This document shows, piece by piece, positions 1-6,759 of a stretch of 7,242 bases of DNA. Made by a program: the position numbers and the translations under genes. Every line of letters begins with the position of its first letter. Position 1 is the first letter of the stretch. The DNA is from Lachnospiraceae bacterium (GTDB lineage Bacteria; Bacillota; Clostridia; Lachnospirales; Lachnospiraceae), in NCBI GenBank assembly GCA_017437205.1, contig JAFSBP010000064.1:1-7242 (forward strand), given 5' to 3'. The notes under the pieces were generated by a model that saw only the letters and a program-made list of their open reading frames with translations, was not told where the DNA came from and searched no databases.

Positions 1-179
1 AATATCGGCATTGAATCTACCGCAAACACGTTGTTTTTCTTGTTTTGCTCCGCCGCATATTGACGGACAGGATCAAAACTCGCCCTGCGGGCTCAGACAG
101 TTGATCCTTTGTCCGTCGCTATGCTCGCAAAACGGCGAAAAACTGCCTATCGTTTGCTCATAGAGTCAATGCCGATATT
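1..179. repeat. MITE-like long imperfect palindrome with 14-bp terminal inverted repeats
   Basis: The first 14 bases (AATATCGGCATTGA) are the exact reverse complement of 166-179. Inward, collinear complementary blocks continue: 16-19 with 161-164, 22-27 with 152-157 (GCAAAC/GTTTGC), 33-38 with 138-143, 42-48 with 127-133 (GTTTTGC/GCAAAAC), 55-58 with 121-124, and a strong inner stem of 62-76 with 101-117 (GACGGACA-GGATCAA, two-base bulge at 108-109). The apical loop, 77-100, contains a small GCCC-TGC-GGGC hairpin (82-92). The whole segment would fold as one long hairpin in DNA or RNA. No convincing ORF lies inside it. The size, terminal repeats and lack of coding capacity fit a non-autonomous miniature element or dispersed intergenic palindrome. 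The left edge coincides with the window edge, so the true end and any target-site duplication cannot be seen. A bidirectional terminator is a weaker alternative, since no uninterrupted T-run follows the stem closely. Confidence 0.72.
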
Positions 180-253
180 TTCGCCAAAACCACCATGAAC
201 CAGCTGGGCACACAACAACCCACTCTCGACCCACGTTGCGATTAAGTTTCATA
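180..253. other. Intergenic stretch without recognised feature
   Basis: This stretch lies between the palindromic repeat and the operator region. It contains a 16-codon reading frame (ATG at 195, TAA at 243-245) with no Shine-Dalgarno sequence in front, which I do not regard as a gene. The frame is open back to 105, through the right arm of the repeat. It could therefore be a remnant of an interrupted upstream gene, but nothing in it is recognisable. Confidence 0.4.
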
Positions 254-271
254 GGTGACAAATCTGTCACC
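254..271. promoter_or_regulatory. Perfect inverted repeat, Bce-type response-regulator-like operator
   Basis: GGTGACA (254-260), spacer AATC, then TGTCACC (265-271) is a perfect 7-bp inverted repeat. Its core TGACA-N4-TGTCA differs by one base from the TNACA-N4-TGTAA motif that I recall being described for BceR-like response regulators controlling peptide-resistance ABC transporters. It lies about 32 bp upstream of the -10 box and directly upstream of an ABC/FtsX operon, which suits an activator site. Which protein binds is inference; no regulator gene is present in the window. Confidence 0.55.
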
Positions 272-292
272 GGAAAGTCACTGTAATGTCAC
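265..292 (+). promoter_or_regulatory. Three 11-bp-spaced GTCAC direct repeats overlapping the -35 region
   Basis: TGTCAC (265-270), AGTCAC (276-281) and TGTCAC (287-292) are separated by five-base spacers, giving an exact 11-bp period. Related GT-G-A units sit in the same phase at 254 (GGTGAC) and 298 (GGTGAT). Direct repeats at 11 bp, ending about 10 bp before the -10 box and replacing the -35 element, are the known arrangement of PhoB/OmpR-family activator sites. The first repeat shares bases with the right half of the 254-271 inverted repeat, so the site may be read either as a palindrome plus direct repeats or as one tandem array. Confidence 0.55.
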
Positions 293-299
293 TTGGCGG

Positions 300-308
300 T
301 GATATACT
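300..308 (+). promoter_or_regulatory. Extended -10 promoter element of the ABC/FtsX operon
   Basis: TG (300-301), A (302) and TATACT (303-308) form an extended -10 box with a five-of-six hexamer. The best -35 at normal spacing is poor (CTGTAA at 281-286, three of six at 16 bp), and it falls within the direct-repeat array. This suggests an activator-dependent promoter with transcription starting near 315. A weaker alternative -10, GATACT, lies at 312-317. The promoter position also argues that translation cannot begin at the in-frame ATG at 286. Confidence 0.6.
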
Positions 309-320
309 GATGATACTAGG

Positions 321-374
321 GACAAGTAGACAAAATCTGGTGCCTCACAAAATTTTTTGTCCGATTGACTTGTC
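321..374 (+). promoter_or_regulatory. Leader hairpin in the 5' untranslated region
   Basis: GACAAGT (321-327) is complementary to ACTTGTC (368-374), and GACAAAA (329-335) to TTTTGTC (355-361). Together they make a two-segment stem with an asymmetric internal loop (1 versus 6 bases) and a 19-base apical loop. It would lie near the 5' end of the mRNA and ends 9 bases before the ribosome-binding site. No U-run follows it, so it is not an intrinsic terminator; mRNA stabilisation or translational control is possible. The stem is A/U-rich and could be incidental. Confidence 0.35.
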
Positions 375-383
375 TAAAAAACC

Positions 384-391
384 AAAGGGGG
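384..391 (+). promoter_or_regulatory. Ribosome-binding site that fixes the ATPase start
   Basis: AAAGGGGG ends 8 bases before ATG 400. It supports the start at 400 over the in-frame ATG at 286, which has no comparable site and lies upstream of the -10 box. Confidence 0.8.
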
Positions 392-399
392 AATTCGCA

Positions 400-1080
400 A
401 TGGAAATTTTACGTGTGGAGAATCTTTCAAAAATATACGGATCGGGGGACAGTGAGGTCCGTGCGCTGGATGATGTGTCGTTTTCTGTGGAAAAGGGGCA
501 GTTTCTGGCGATTATCGGTCCGTCCGGTTCCGGAAAATCTACGCTTTTGCACATCTTGGGCGGGGTGGATCGTCCCACTTCCGGCAAGGTGTTTCTGGAG
601 GGGCAGGATGTGTTTGCACAGAATGAGGATCAGCTGGCGATTTTCCGCCGCCGTCAGGTGGGTCTGATCTATCAGTTTTACAACCTGATTCCGGTGCTGA
701 ATGTGACGGAAAACATTACGCTGCCGGTGTTGATGGACGGGCGGAAGGTGAACGAAAGCCGGCTGCAGGAATTGTTGACTATCCTTGATCTGAAGGATCG
801 GGAGAAACATTTGCCGAATCAGCTCTCCGGCGGACAGCAGCAGAGAGTGTCCATCGGTCGTGCGTTGATGAACTCCCCCGCAATCGTGCTGGCGGACGAG
901 CCCACGGGAAATCTGGACTCAAAAAATTCTCAGGAGATCGTGGAGCTTCTGAAGCTGTCCAACAAACAGTACGGTCAGACGTTGATTGTGGTTACCCATG
1001 ACGAGTCCATCGCCCTACAGGCGGATCGGATCATTTCCATCGAAGATGGAAAGATTGCGAGGGATGAGGTGATTCGATGA
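400..1080 (+). CDS. ABC transporter ATP-binding protein (MacB/LolD/BceA-type)
   Basis: This 226-residue cytoplasmic ATPase hydrolyses ATP to drive an FtsX-family permease. All expected motifs are present: Walker [10 protein letters not shown] (residues 40-48), Q-loop glutamine 92 in YQFYNLIP, signature LSGGQQQR (142-149), Walker B IVLADEP (162-168) with catalytic Glu167, D-loop NLD (171-173) and switch His200 in VVTHD. The length of about 225 residues and the motif style ([18 protein letters not shown]) are typical of the MacB/LolD/BceA subfamily, whose partners are FtsX-like permeases acting on extracytoplasmic substrates. The start at 400 is chosen because of the AAAGGGGG site and the promoter at 300-308. 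Its TGA stop overlaps the next ATG (ATGA), implying translational coupling to the first permease. Nothing appears mutated, so it should be active. The subfamily is certain; the substrate is not deducible from the ATPase. Confidence 0.96.
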   Translation: MEILRVENLSKIYGSGDSEVRALDDVSFSVEKGQFLAIIGPSGSGKSTLLHILGGVDRPTSGKVFLEGQDVFAQNEDQLAIFRRRQVGLIYQFYNLIPVLNVTENITLPVLMDGRKVNESRLQELLTILDLKDREKHLPNQLSGGQQQRVSIGRALMNSPAIVLADEPTGNLDSKNSQEIVELLKLSNKQYGQTLIVVTHDESIALQADRIISIEDGKIARDEVIR

Positions 1081-3872
1081 ACATCATTCACAAAGTTACG
1101 TGGAAAGGCATGTGGAAGAACCGAACCAGAACGCTGGTGACGATTTTCAGCGTGGTGATGTCAGCGGCCATGTTTATGGCGGTCATCACCGGGGCATACA
1201 GTCTCTGGAATTATTCTGTACAGGAACAAGTCGCTCAAGGTGGAGATTTTTTTGTCCAGTTTGATTATGCATCGGAGGAGGATACGGTCAATCTGAAAGA
1301 AGAAGCGAATGTTCGTTATGTGGTGGATGTTGGAATTCTAGGTTGTTATCGGTATGTGAACGAGGAAACCGGAATATCTCGGACCTATCGAGTGGGTGCG
1401 GTGAATGAATTGTTCTGGGAAAAGATGGGGCTTTTGCTTTCGGAGGGACGGCTTCCGAAGAACAGTTCCGAGGTCTTGGTGCCGGAACGTCTTTGTGAGC
1501 TATTGGGCATTTCTGTCGGAGATACCGTCACGCTGGAGATGTTTAACTATATGGAAAAAGAGACAACACTTCCAATCATTACCGAGCAGGCGTATCGGGA
1601 GTTTCAGACTACCTATACCATAGTGGGTACCATGGAAGAGCAGAACTTTTTGCTGCTATCGGAGGAGGTGTTCCAATGGGCGGCGGATACGCTGATCACG
1701 CTCAAAGACGGTAGCGAGGGAGAGGCGGTCTGGCATCGTCTTTACGCGAAGACTGAGCAGCCGGGGCAGGCGGGTGAGCTTGCCGAACGGGAGTATGGGG
1801 AAAAGGTCTATCTCAATCAGCGCTTGTTGAATTTGTATGGACTTACCGAACATGCCAATGCAAACTGGATGATTCTGTTGATGGCAATTGTGGCTATTCT
1901 CATCGTCATGGTGGCAGCTGTAAATCCGATTAGCAATGCGTTCACAGTCTCCGTGGCAGAGCGGACAAAGCAGTTTGGATTGCTGTCCAGTATCGGCCAG
2001 ACAAAAAAGCAAATTCGTCAGAGCGTGTTGTTTGAGGCGGTGGTGATTTGTGGAGTTGCGATTCCCATCGGCCTTTTGATTGGCTACGGTACGATGGCGG
2101 TAATATTTATGTTTTGGGGGAGCGAAGGCGTTGATATTTTTAAATCGATAGTACATGACGTTGAAGGGAACACGGTGTTGAAAACGACAGTTTCATGGCC
2201 CATTGTGATGATTGCAATTGCAGTGTGTATAGTGACGGTGCTGATTTCTGCGTGGATTCCCGCCCGTCGGGCAAGCCGGCTGACGCCGATGGAGGCAATC
2301 AGACAGAGTGAGGATATCCGGAGTATATCTAAGTTGGCCAGAGTAGGTAAATTGTCACAGCACAGATTAGGACTTCCTGCGGTGCTGGCAAAGAAATATT
2401 ATCATGTCAGCCGGAGAACATATCGGGCAACGACGGTCGCGCTTTCGGTGGGGTTGATTCTGTTCATTTCGACGAATTATCTCACGGCGTGCTATAACAT
2501 GATGGCAGATGCGATGCATACGGATAGTTATGATTTTTACACAGAGGCACAGTGGCAGGTAGATCCGTTCGAGTATAAGGAAGCGATAAAGATGGCTCCC
2601 GGAATTGCAGATGCGGTGGTGGGGTTTGAAACGAGAAAAGATATCATTATTCCCTACACTGCCTATTCTGAGGAGTGGAGAAATGAAGTGGTCTCAATCG
2701 AGCGTGAGGATCCGAATGCGGGGTGGAAAGTGACATGGATCTCGGTAGCGTTTATTGAGGACGAGGTTTATGAGAAGGCACTGCGTGAGGCGGGAATCAA
2801 TCCCGAGCCTTACTTGAGAGGGGAGATTGCAGCAACAACCATGACCAGCAACTCCCTTTCGCTGAAAACACCGGAAGGTGAGCGGGTTTCAAAAAAATAT
2901 TATGGTTCGAAGTGGGCCGAGGGCGCAGCGATACAGGTGCTTTCGCAGGATGTCTTTCGTGTGCCGGAAGAATTGGTCAGTAAAGACTGGAAGAACCGTC
3001 AGGACAGTTATGAGGTGAATGATCAAGGACAGGTTATTTTGAAAGCACAAAATATGGAACTGACGGAGGATGGTCAGGTCATTGAGCAGGTCGCATATTT
3101 TCTGTTGGAGATCACCGAGGGGGAGACGAGCAACCAGCGGAACTATTGCTATTATATCTATGACAATGAAACCGGTGAGCGGGGGGAACTCTTGCTGACA
3201 ACGTCTGCCGAGGTGGAACTGTTGCGGACTGGCGCGTGTCTTGATGAAAGGCCGTTCGGGATAAGTGTTACCGCAGGTATTATTCTGCCACTTTCCCTGT
3301 TGGAGGAGAAAGGCTGGAAAACGGAATCAGATCGATACTCGGTCATGCTGAAAGCGGAAAATTATAAGGAAGCATTGAAGAGTCTGGACAAGTACATGGA
3401 AAAATACGGAGGGACCGGTCTCTGGGATGAGGTGGAAGAGAGTCAAACTGCGCGCAACATGACTGCGATCATTCGCATTATTGCCAACAGCATCGTTCTG
3501 CTGATTACTCTGACCTCCGCAGTCAATGTGTTTAATGTGATTTCTGCAAATCTTGCTTTGCGCCGTCGTGATTTTGCGATGCTTCGTAGCATGGGAATGC
3601 CCAACCGCGGGATTGACCGGATGCTGGTGATAGAAGGTATAATCTACGGGAGTCGGGCGTTGATTTGGAGCATACCTATTGGGCTTATGATCTGTTACGG
3701 AATCTATCGGACGTACAGAGTCTATTATGTGATGACTGTCGGGTTTCCCTGGCAGACGGTTTTGAGCGGCATTGTGGTTGTGTTCCTGATCGTGCTGGTA
3801 TCTATTTTCAGTGTGATGAGAAAGATGCACAAGGACAATGTGATTGATGCCATACGGATGGAGAATTTGTAA
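1077..3872 (+). CDS. FtsX-family ABC transporter permease, double-FtsX form (first paralogue)
   Basis: This 931-residue membrane protein is the partner of the ATPase whose stop codon it overlaps. Eight membrane segments can be read, at about residues 20-44, 264-289, 318-346, 374-396, 451-472, 800-825, 850-877 and 890-915. They fall into two four-helix halves, each with a large extracytoplasmic domain after its first helix (about 45-263 and 473-799). The first domain carries the MacB periplasmic-core-like motif EGRLPKNSSEVLVPE (123-137). FtsX signatures include AERTKQFGLLSSIG (294-307), IPARRASRLTPMEAIR (394-409), ALRRRDFAMLRSMG (827-840) and the C-terminal VIDAIR. The basic segment RRTYRATTVALS (446-457) before helix 5 echoes KNRTRTLVTIFS (14-25) before helix 1, as expected of an internal duplication. 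It is larger than classical BceB (about 650 residues, ten helices), so I do not call it BceB. The FtsX family is clear; the transported or extracted substrate is unknown, and a peptide or lipid-linked envelope substrate is inference. Confidence 0.93.
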   Translation: MNIIHKVTWKGMWKNRTRTLVTIFSVVMSAAMFMAVITGAYSLWNYSVQEQVAQGGDFFVQFDYASEEDTVNLKEEANVRYVVDVGILGCYRYVNEETGISRTYRVGAVNELFWEKMGLLLSEGRLPKNSSEVLVPERLCELLGISVGDTVTLEMFNYMEKETTLPIITEQAYREFQTTYTIVGTMEEQNFLLLSEEVFQWAADTLITLKDGSEGEAVWHRLYAKTEQPGQAGELAEREYGEKVYLNQRLLNLYGLTEHANANWMILLMAIVAILIVMVAAVNPISNAFTVSVAERTKQFGLLSSIGQTKKQIRQSVLFEAVVICGVAIPIGLLIGYGTMAVIFMFWGSEGVDIFKSIVHDVEGNTVLKTTVSWPIVMIAIAVCIVTVLISAWIPARRASRLTPMEAIRQSEDIRSISKLARVGKLSQHRLGLPAVLAKKYYHVSRRTYRATTVALSVGLILFISTNYLTACYNMMADAMHTDSYDFYTEAQWQVDPFEYKEAIKMAPGIADAVVGFETRKDIIIPYTAYSEEWRNEVVSIEREDPNAGWKVTWISVAFIEDEVYEKALREAGINPEPYLRGEIAATTMTSNSLSLKTPEGERVSKKYYGSKWAEGAAIQVLSQDVFRVPEELVSKDWKNRQDSYEVNDQGQVILKAQNMELTEDGQVIEQVAYFLLEITEGETSNQRNYCYYIYDNETGERGELLLTTSAEVELLRTGACLDERPFGISVTAGIILPLSLLEEKGWKTESDRYSVMLKAENYKEALKSLDKYMEKYGGTGLWDEVEESQTARNMTAIIRIIANSIVLLITLTSAVNVFNVISANLALRRRDFAMLRSMGMPNRGIDRMLVIEGIIYGSRALIWSIPIGLMICYGIYRTYRVYYVMTVGFPWQTVLSGIVVVFLIVLVSIFSVMRKMHKDNVIDAIRMENL

Positions 3873-3877
3873 GGGGG
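3871..3877 (+). promoter_or_regulatory. Ribosome-binding site of the second permease
   Basis: AAGGGGG overlaps the TAA stop of the first permease (3870-3872) and ends 6 bases before ATG 3884. It resembles the AAAGGGGG site of the ATPase gene, which suggests reinitiation or coupled translation within one transcript. Confidence 0.75.
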
Positions 3878-3883
3878 AAGAGG

Positions 3884-6742
3884 ATGAATATTATTCATAA
3901 AGTTACGTGGAAAGGCATGTGGAAGAACCGAACCAGAACGCTGGTGACGATTTTTAGTGTGGCGATGTCAGCGGCAATGTTTATGGCGGTCACGACGATG
4001 GTCTACAGCATGTGGGATTTTTTGGTTCGAGGAGCGATACATGAGCTTGGAGACTTCTATGTGCAGTTTGATTATTCCTCAGATGAAAAGCTGGAACATC
4101 TGAAGCAGGACGAGAATATTCAGTCTGTCGCGGATGTTAAGGTACTGGGGTATTGTGATTTTTATGATTATTATGACGATGACCTCACCTTTGGCATTTT
4201 CCGCCTGAGTGCGGTGGACGATGCGTTTCTGAAAATGATGACAATTCAGTTGACTGAGGGGCGTCTTCCGGAAAACAGCAATGAGATCGTTCTGCCGGAG
4301 GATTTCAATGTGCGACTTGAATTTGAGGGGAAGCCGACTGTAGCGGTGGGGGATACGGTCACCCTTGAGCTGCGGACAAAACTGTCCTCAGAGGAAAAGC
4401 TTGAATTGCTGAATGATGTGCCCGCAGAGGAATTCGAGAAAACCTATACGGTGGTCGGTATAATGGAGAATAATCACTTCTCTGCGGACCCGGAGGCATC
4501 ACAGCTCTACGCAATGATCACGCTTGCGGACGGTAATGAGGGAGACGCATTGTGGCACCGGGTGTACGCAAAGACCCAGTGGCAGTCAGGTGCCTACCCT
4601 TTGGCGAGGGAGGATTATGGGGAGAGCAGGTTTCTACATGAGGAGCTGCTGAGTTTATACGGAGTCAGCGACAATTCCGACACTGCAATGCTTCTAATTC
4701 TGGCAATCGCGATGATTCTTGTGGTCGTAATCGCTTCTGTCAATCCGATCAGCAATGCCTTTTCCATCTCGGTGTCCGAGCGCACGATGCAGTTTGGGCT
4801 GCTGACCGGTATCGGAGCGACAAAATGGCAGATTCGAAAAAGTGTGCGCTTCGAGGCGTTGGTGATCGTCGGGATCAGTGTGCCGATCGGCATGGTGGCA
4901 GGCTTCTGTCTGACAGCAGCAGTGCTGAACCGATATGGTCAGCAGATCGCCGAGCTTTATCAGTATCTGGCATCTGGCGTAGATGTGGTGGTGGAATTTT
5001 ATGCGATTCCCTCATGGGTCATTGCCGTGCTGACGGTTTTACTCTGTATGGTTACGATTCTAATTTCCACCTGGCAGCCTGCTAGATGGGCAACCAAGAT
5101 CACTCCAATCGAGGCTGTTAGGAAAAGTAAGGAGATCCGTACTCGTTCGGAGAAACTTCGTGTTTCGGGCTTGATCGCGAAACTGTTCGGTCTGCCGGGT
5201 GTGCTTGCCAGAAAATATGACAAGATCAGTCGAAGAAAATACCGAGCGACGGTCATTGCGTTATCCTTTAGTCTGGTTTTGTTTATTGCGGTGAATTATT
5301 TGGGGGATACGCTTGATCTGATTCTGGATGCCTATGAGGGGGAAAACTATGACTTTTCCTGCCACCTAGGGAATGAAATAGATTTGGAGGCAGAGCTTGA
5401 ATTTGTGAAAAGTGCTCCCGCAGTGACTGAGGCGAAGGTCATGTACAAGAGCATCGGAACAAATAAAGTCAGTGTACCCAATCGTGCGTTTACCGATGGG
5501 TACCGTGAGATCCTTAAATGGGAAGGCAATCTGGAACTGCCGGAGGACAAGCAAGAGCTACCGGATGGCGAGTCAAGTACGAGGCGGGCAAAGGTCATTT
5601 ATCTGGAAGATTCGCTTTTTGAGGAAGTGCTGCGCAGTGAGGGAATCGACCCCATGCCTTATTTGATCGCCGAGGAGCCATTGGCAGTCACGGTCAAGAC
5701 AAAGGTAAAGTCGGACATATACTTAGATGAGAACGGAGCGGCGGCGACTGACACCTATTACGGAGCATGGCTGAAAGAGGGGGCAGAGATCTACCTGTAC
5801 GAAAACTACATGACGATCCCTGAAGCCTTGCGGGCTGAGAGCTGGGCAGATGCGGAGGTGATGATTTCCACAGGGGTAACGCCGAAGGGCGAGACCACAT
5901 TGGAGGCAATGGTCGCATTGCCGAAGGAAGACGGAAAGCTGGAGCTGGTCACGGTGATGACCGTTCTGATAGAGTTTGCCACCGATGGGGAGACGGGAAG
6001 GTTGTCCTGTAATTACTATGCCTATGATAGTGAGGCAAGAGCGAGGGGAGAACTTCTTCTGACCTGGGAGGATGAGAATGCGGTTATTCATGTGGGCGAA
6101 AGTCTGGAAAACCGACCCTTCGGTATTCATTCCGAGGAGAGTGAAACTGCGTTGATTCTGCCGATGTCCCAGTTTCCTGAGGATGAGGCGGATCGTTATC
6201 ACCCCTATATTATGGTGAAGAGTGAGGATTATGTCAGAACAGACACCACACTTCTGGCACATATGGAGGAATCGTCATCATTCAGCTATCAGGGTCTTTA
6301 CGAGGACAGTCAGTATCTGCGCCTGATGGTTTCGGTATCCCTTGTCCGATTCATCATCAATGGGTTGCTGATCTTGATTGCGCTGGTTTGTGCAACGAAT
6401 GTATTTAATACGATATCAGCGAATCTTTTCCTGCGCCGCCGTGACTTCGGTATGCTAAAGAGCATCGGAATGACGGACGGGGAGATGAACAGAATGCTCC
6501 TGGTGGAATGTATGAGCTACATTGTAAAAGCATTTGCGATCAGCCTGCCCTTGGGAGCGTTGATCTGCGGTGTGATCTACAAAATGGCGGACAGTTATCT
6601 CGGGACAGGAGTAAGCGTTCCCTGGCTGATGATTGCGGTCGGAATGGCAGCAGTTGTTCTGTTGGTATTTGTATCCAATTTCTACGCTGCCGGGAAGTTG
6701 CGGGGCGAGAGTCCGATTGATGCGATGCGCAGAGAAAATTGA
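3884..6742 (+). CDS. FtsX-family ABC transporter permease, double-FtsX form (second paralogue)
   Basis: This 952-residue paralogue of the preceding permease has the same plan: membrane segments at about 20-44, 268-290, 322-347, 377-398, 454-474, 818-845, 872-898 and 911-935, and extracytoplasmic domains at about 45-267 and 475-817. Thirty-five of the first 36 residues match the first permease; the rest is clearly homologous but much diverged (roughly a third to two fifths identical by eye). Shared landmarks are GDFYVQFDY (56-64), EGRLPENSNEIVLPE (125-139), WHRVYAKT (224-231), NPISNAF (287-293), RGELLLT (721-727), NRPFGIH (743-749) and LRRRDFGMLKSIGM (850-863). FtsX C-terminal motifs are QPARWATKITPIEAVR (398-413) and PIDAMR (944-949). 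An acidic, tyrosine-rich patch (residues 91-100, CDFYDYYDDD) in the first outer domain has no equivalent in the paralogue. It follows the first permease by 11 bp with no terminator, and probably uses the same ATPase, either as an alternative complex or in a hetero-assembly. Confidence 0.93.
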   Translation: MNIIHKVTWKGMWKNRTRTLVTIFSVAMSAAMFMAVTTMVYSMWDFLVRGAIHELGDFYVQFDYSSDEKLEHLKQDENIQSVADVKVLGYCDFYDYYDDDLTFGIFRLSAVDDAFLKMMTIQLTEGRLPENSNEIVLPEDFNVRLEFEGKPTVAVGDTVTLELRTKLSSEEKLELLNDVPAEEFEKTYTVVGIMENNHFSADPEASQLYAMITLADGNEGDALWHRVYAKTQWQSGAYPLAREDYGESRFLHEELLSLYGVSDNSDTAMLLILAIAMILVVVIASVNPISNAFSISVSERTMQFGLLTGIGATKWQIRKSVRFEALVIVGISVPIGMVAGFCLTAAVLNRYGQQIAELYQYLASGVDVVVEFYAIPSWVIAVLTVLLCMVTILISTWQPARWATKITPIEAVRKSKEIRTRSEKLRVSGLIAKLFGLPGVLARKYDKISRRKYRATVIALSFSLVLFIAVNYLGDTLDLILDAYEGENYDFSCHLGNEIDLEAELEFVKSAPAVTEAKVMYKSIGTNKVSVPNRAFTDGYREILKWEGNLELPEDKQELPDGESSTRRAKVIYLEDSLFEEVLRSEGIDPMPYLIAEEPLAVTVKTKVKSDIYLDENGAAATDTYYGAWLKEGAEIYLYENYMTIPEALRAESWADAEVMISTGVTPKGETTLEAMVALPKEDGKLELVTVMTVLIEFATDGETGRLSCNYYAYDSEARARGELLLTWEDENAVIHVGESLENRPFGIHSEESETALILPMSQFPEDEADRYHPYIMVKSEDYVRTDTTLLAHMEESSSFSYQGLYEDSQYLRLMVSVSLVRFIINGLLILIALVCATNVFNTISANLFLRRRDFGMLKSIGMTDGEMNRMLLVECMSYIVKAFAISLPLGALICGVIYKMADSYLGTGVSVPWLMIAVGMAAVVLLVFVSNFYAAGKLRGESPIDAMRREN

Positions 6743-6746
6743 TGAG

Positions 6747-6752
6747 AGGAGG
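6747..6752 (+). promoter_or_regulatory. Ribosome-binding site that fixes the lipoprotein start
   Basis: A perfect AGGAGG ends 7 bases before ATG 6760. The nearer ATG at 6755 reads Met-Glu-stop and is not usable, so 6760 is the start. Confidence 0.8.
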
Positions 6753-6759
6753 CGATGGA

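Noticed and set aside
195..245. 16-residue micro-ORF (ATG 195 to TAA 243-245)
   Set aside because: No ribosome-binding site, no promoter upstream, and no recognisable peptide; it partly continues a frame through the palindromic repeat. Probably chance or a gene remnant.
321..380. Leader hairpin as an intrinsic terminator or attenuator
   Set aside because: The stem is A/U-rich and is followed by TAAAAAACC rather than a T-run on the + strand; no T-run follows on the minus strand either.
286..399. N-terminal extension of the ATPase to the in-frame ATG at 286
   Set aside because: ATG 286 lies within the operator and upstream of the -10 box, has no Shine-Dalgarno sequence, and the 38 extra residues do not resemble an ABC ATPase. 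ATG 400 has a strong site and gives the family's usual length.
3327..3830. Long minus-strand open frame opposite the first permease
   Set aside because: It is histidine/asparagine-rich with no ribosome-binding site or family motif, and lies wholly opposite a convincing permease gene. It is a shadow frame; the same holds for the minus-strand frames at 1656-2156, 5723-6262 and 6886-7209.
1077..6742. Calling the permeases BceB or MacB
   Set aside because: BceB has about 650 residues with ten helices and one large outer domain, and MacB fuses an ATPase to a four-helix permease. These proteins have two FtsX halves, two outer domains and no ATPase domain, so only the wider FtsX family is supported.
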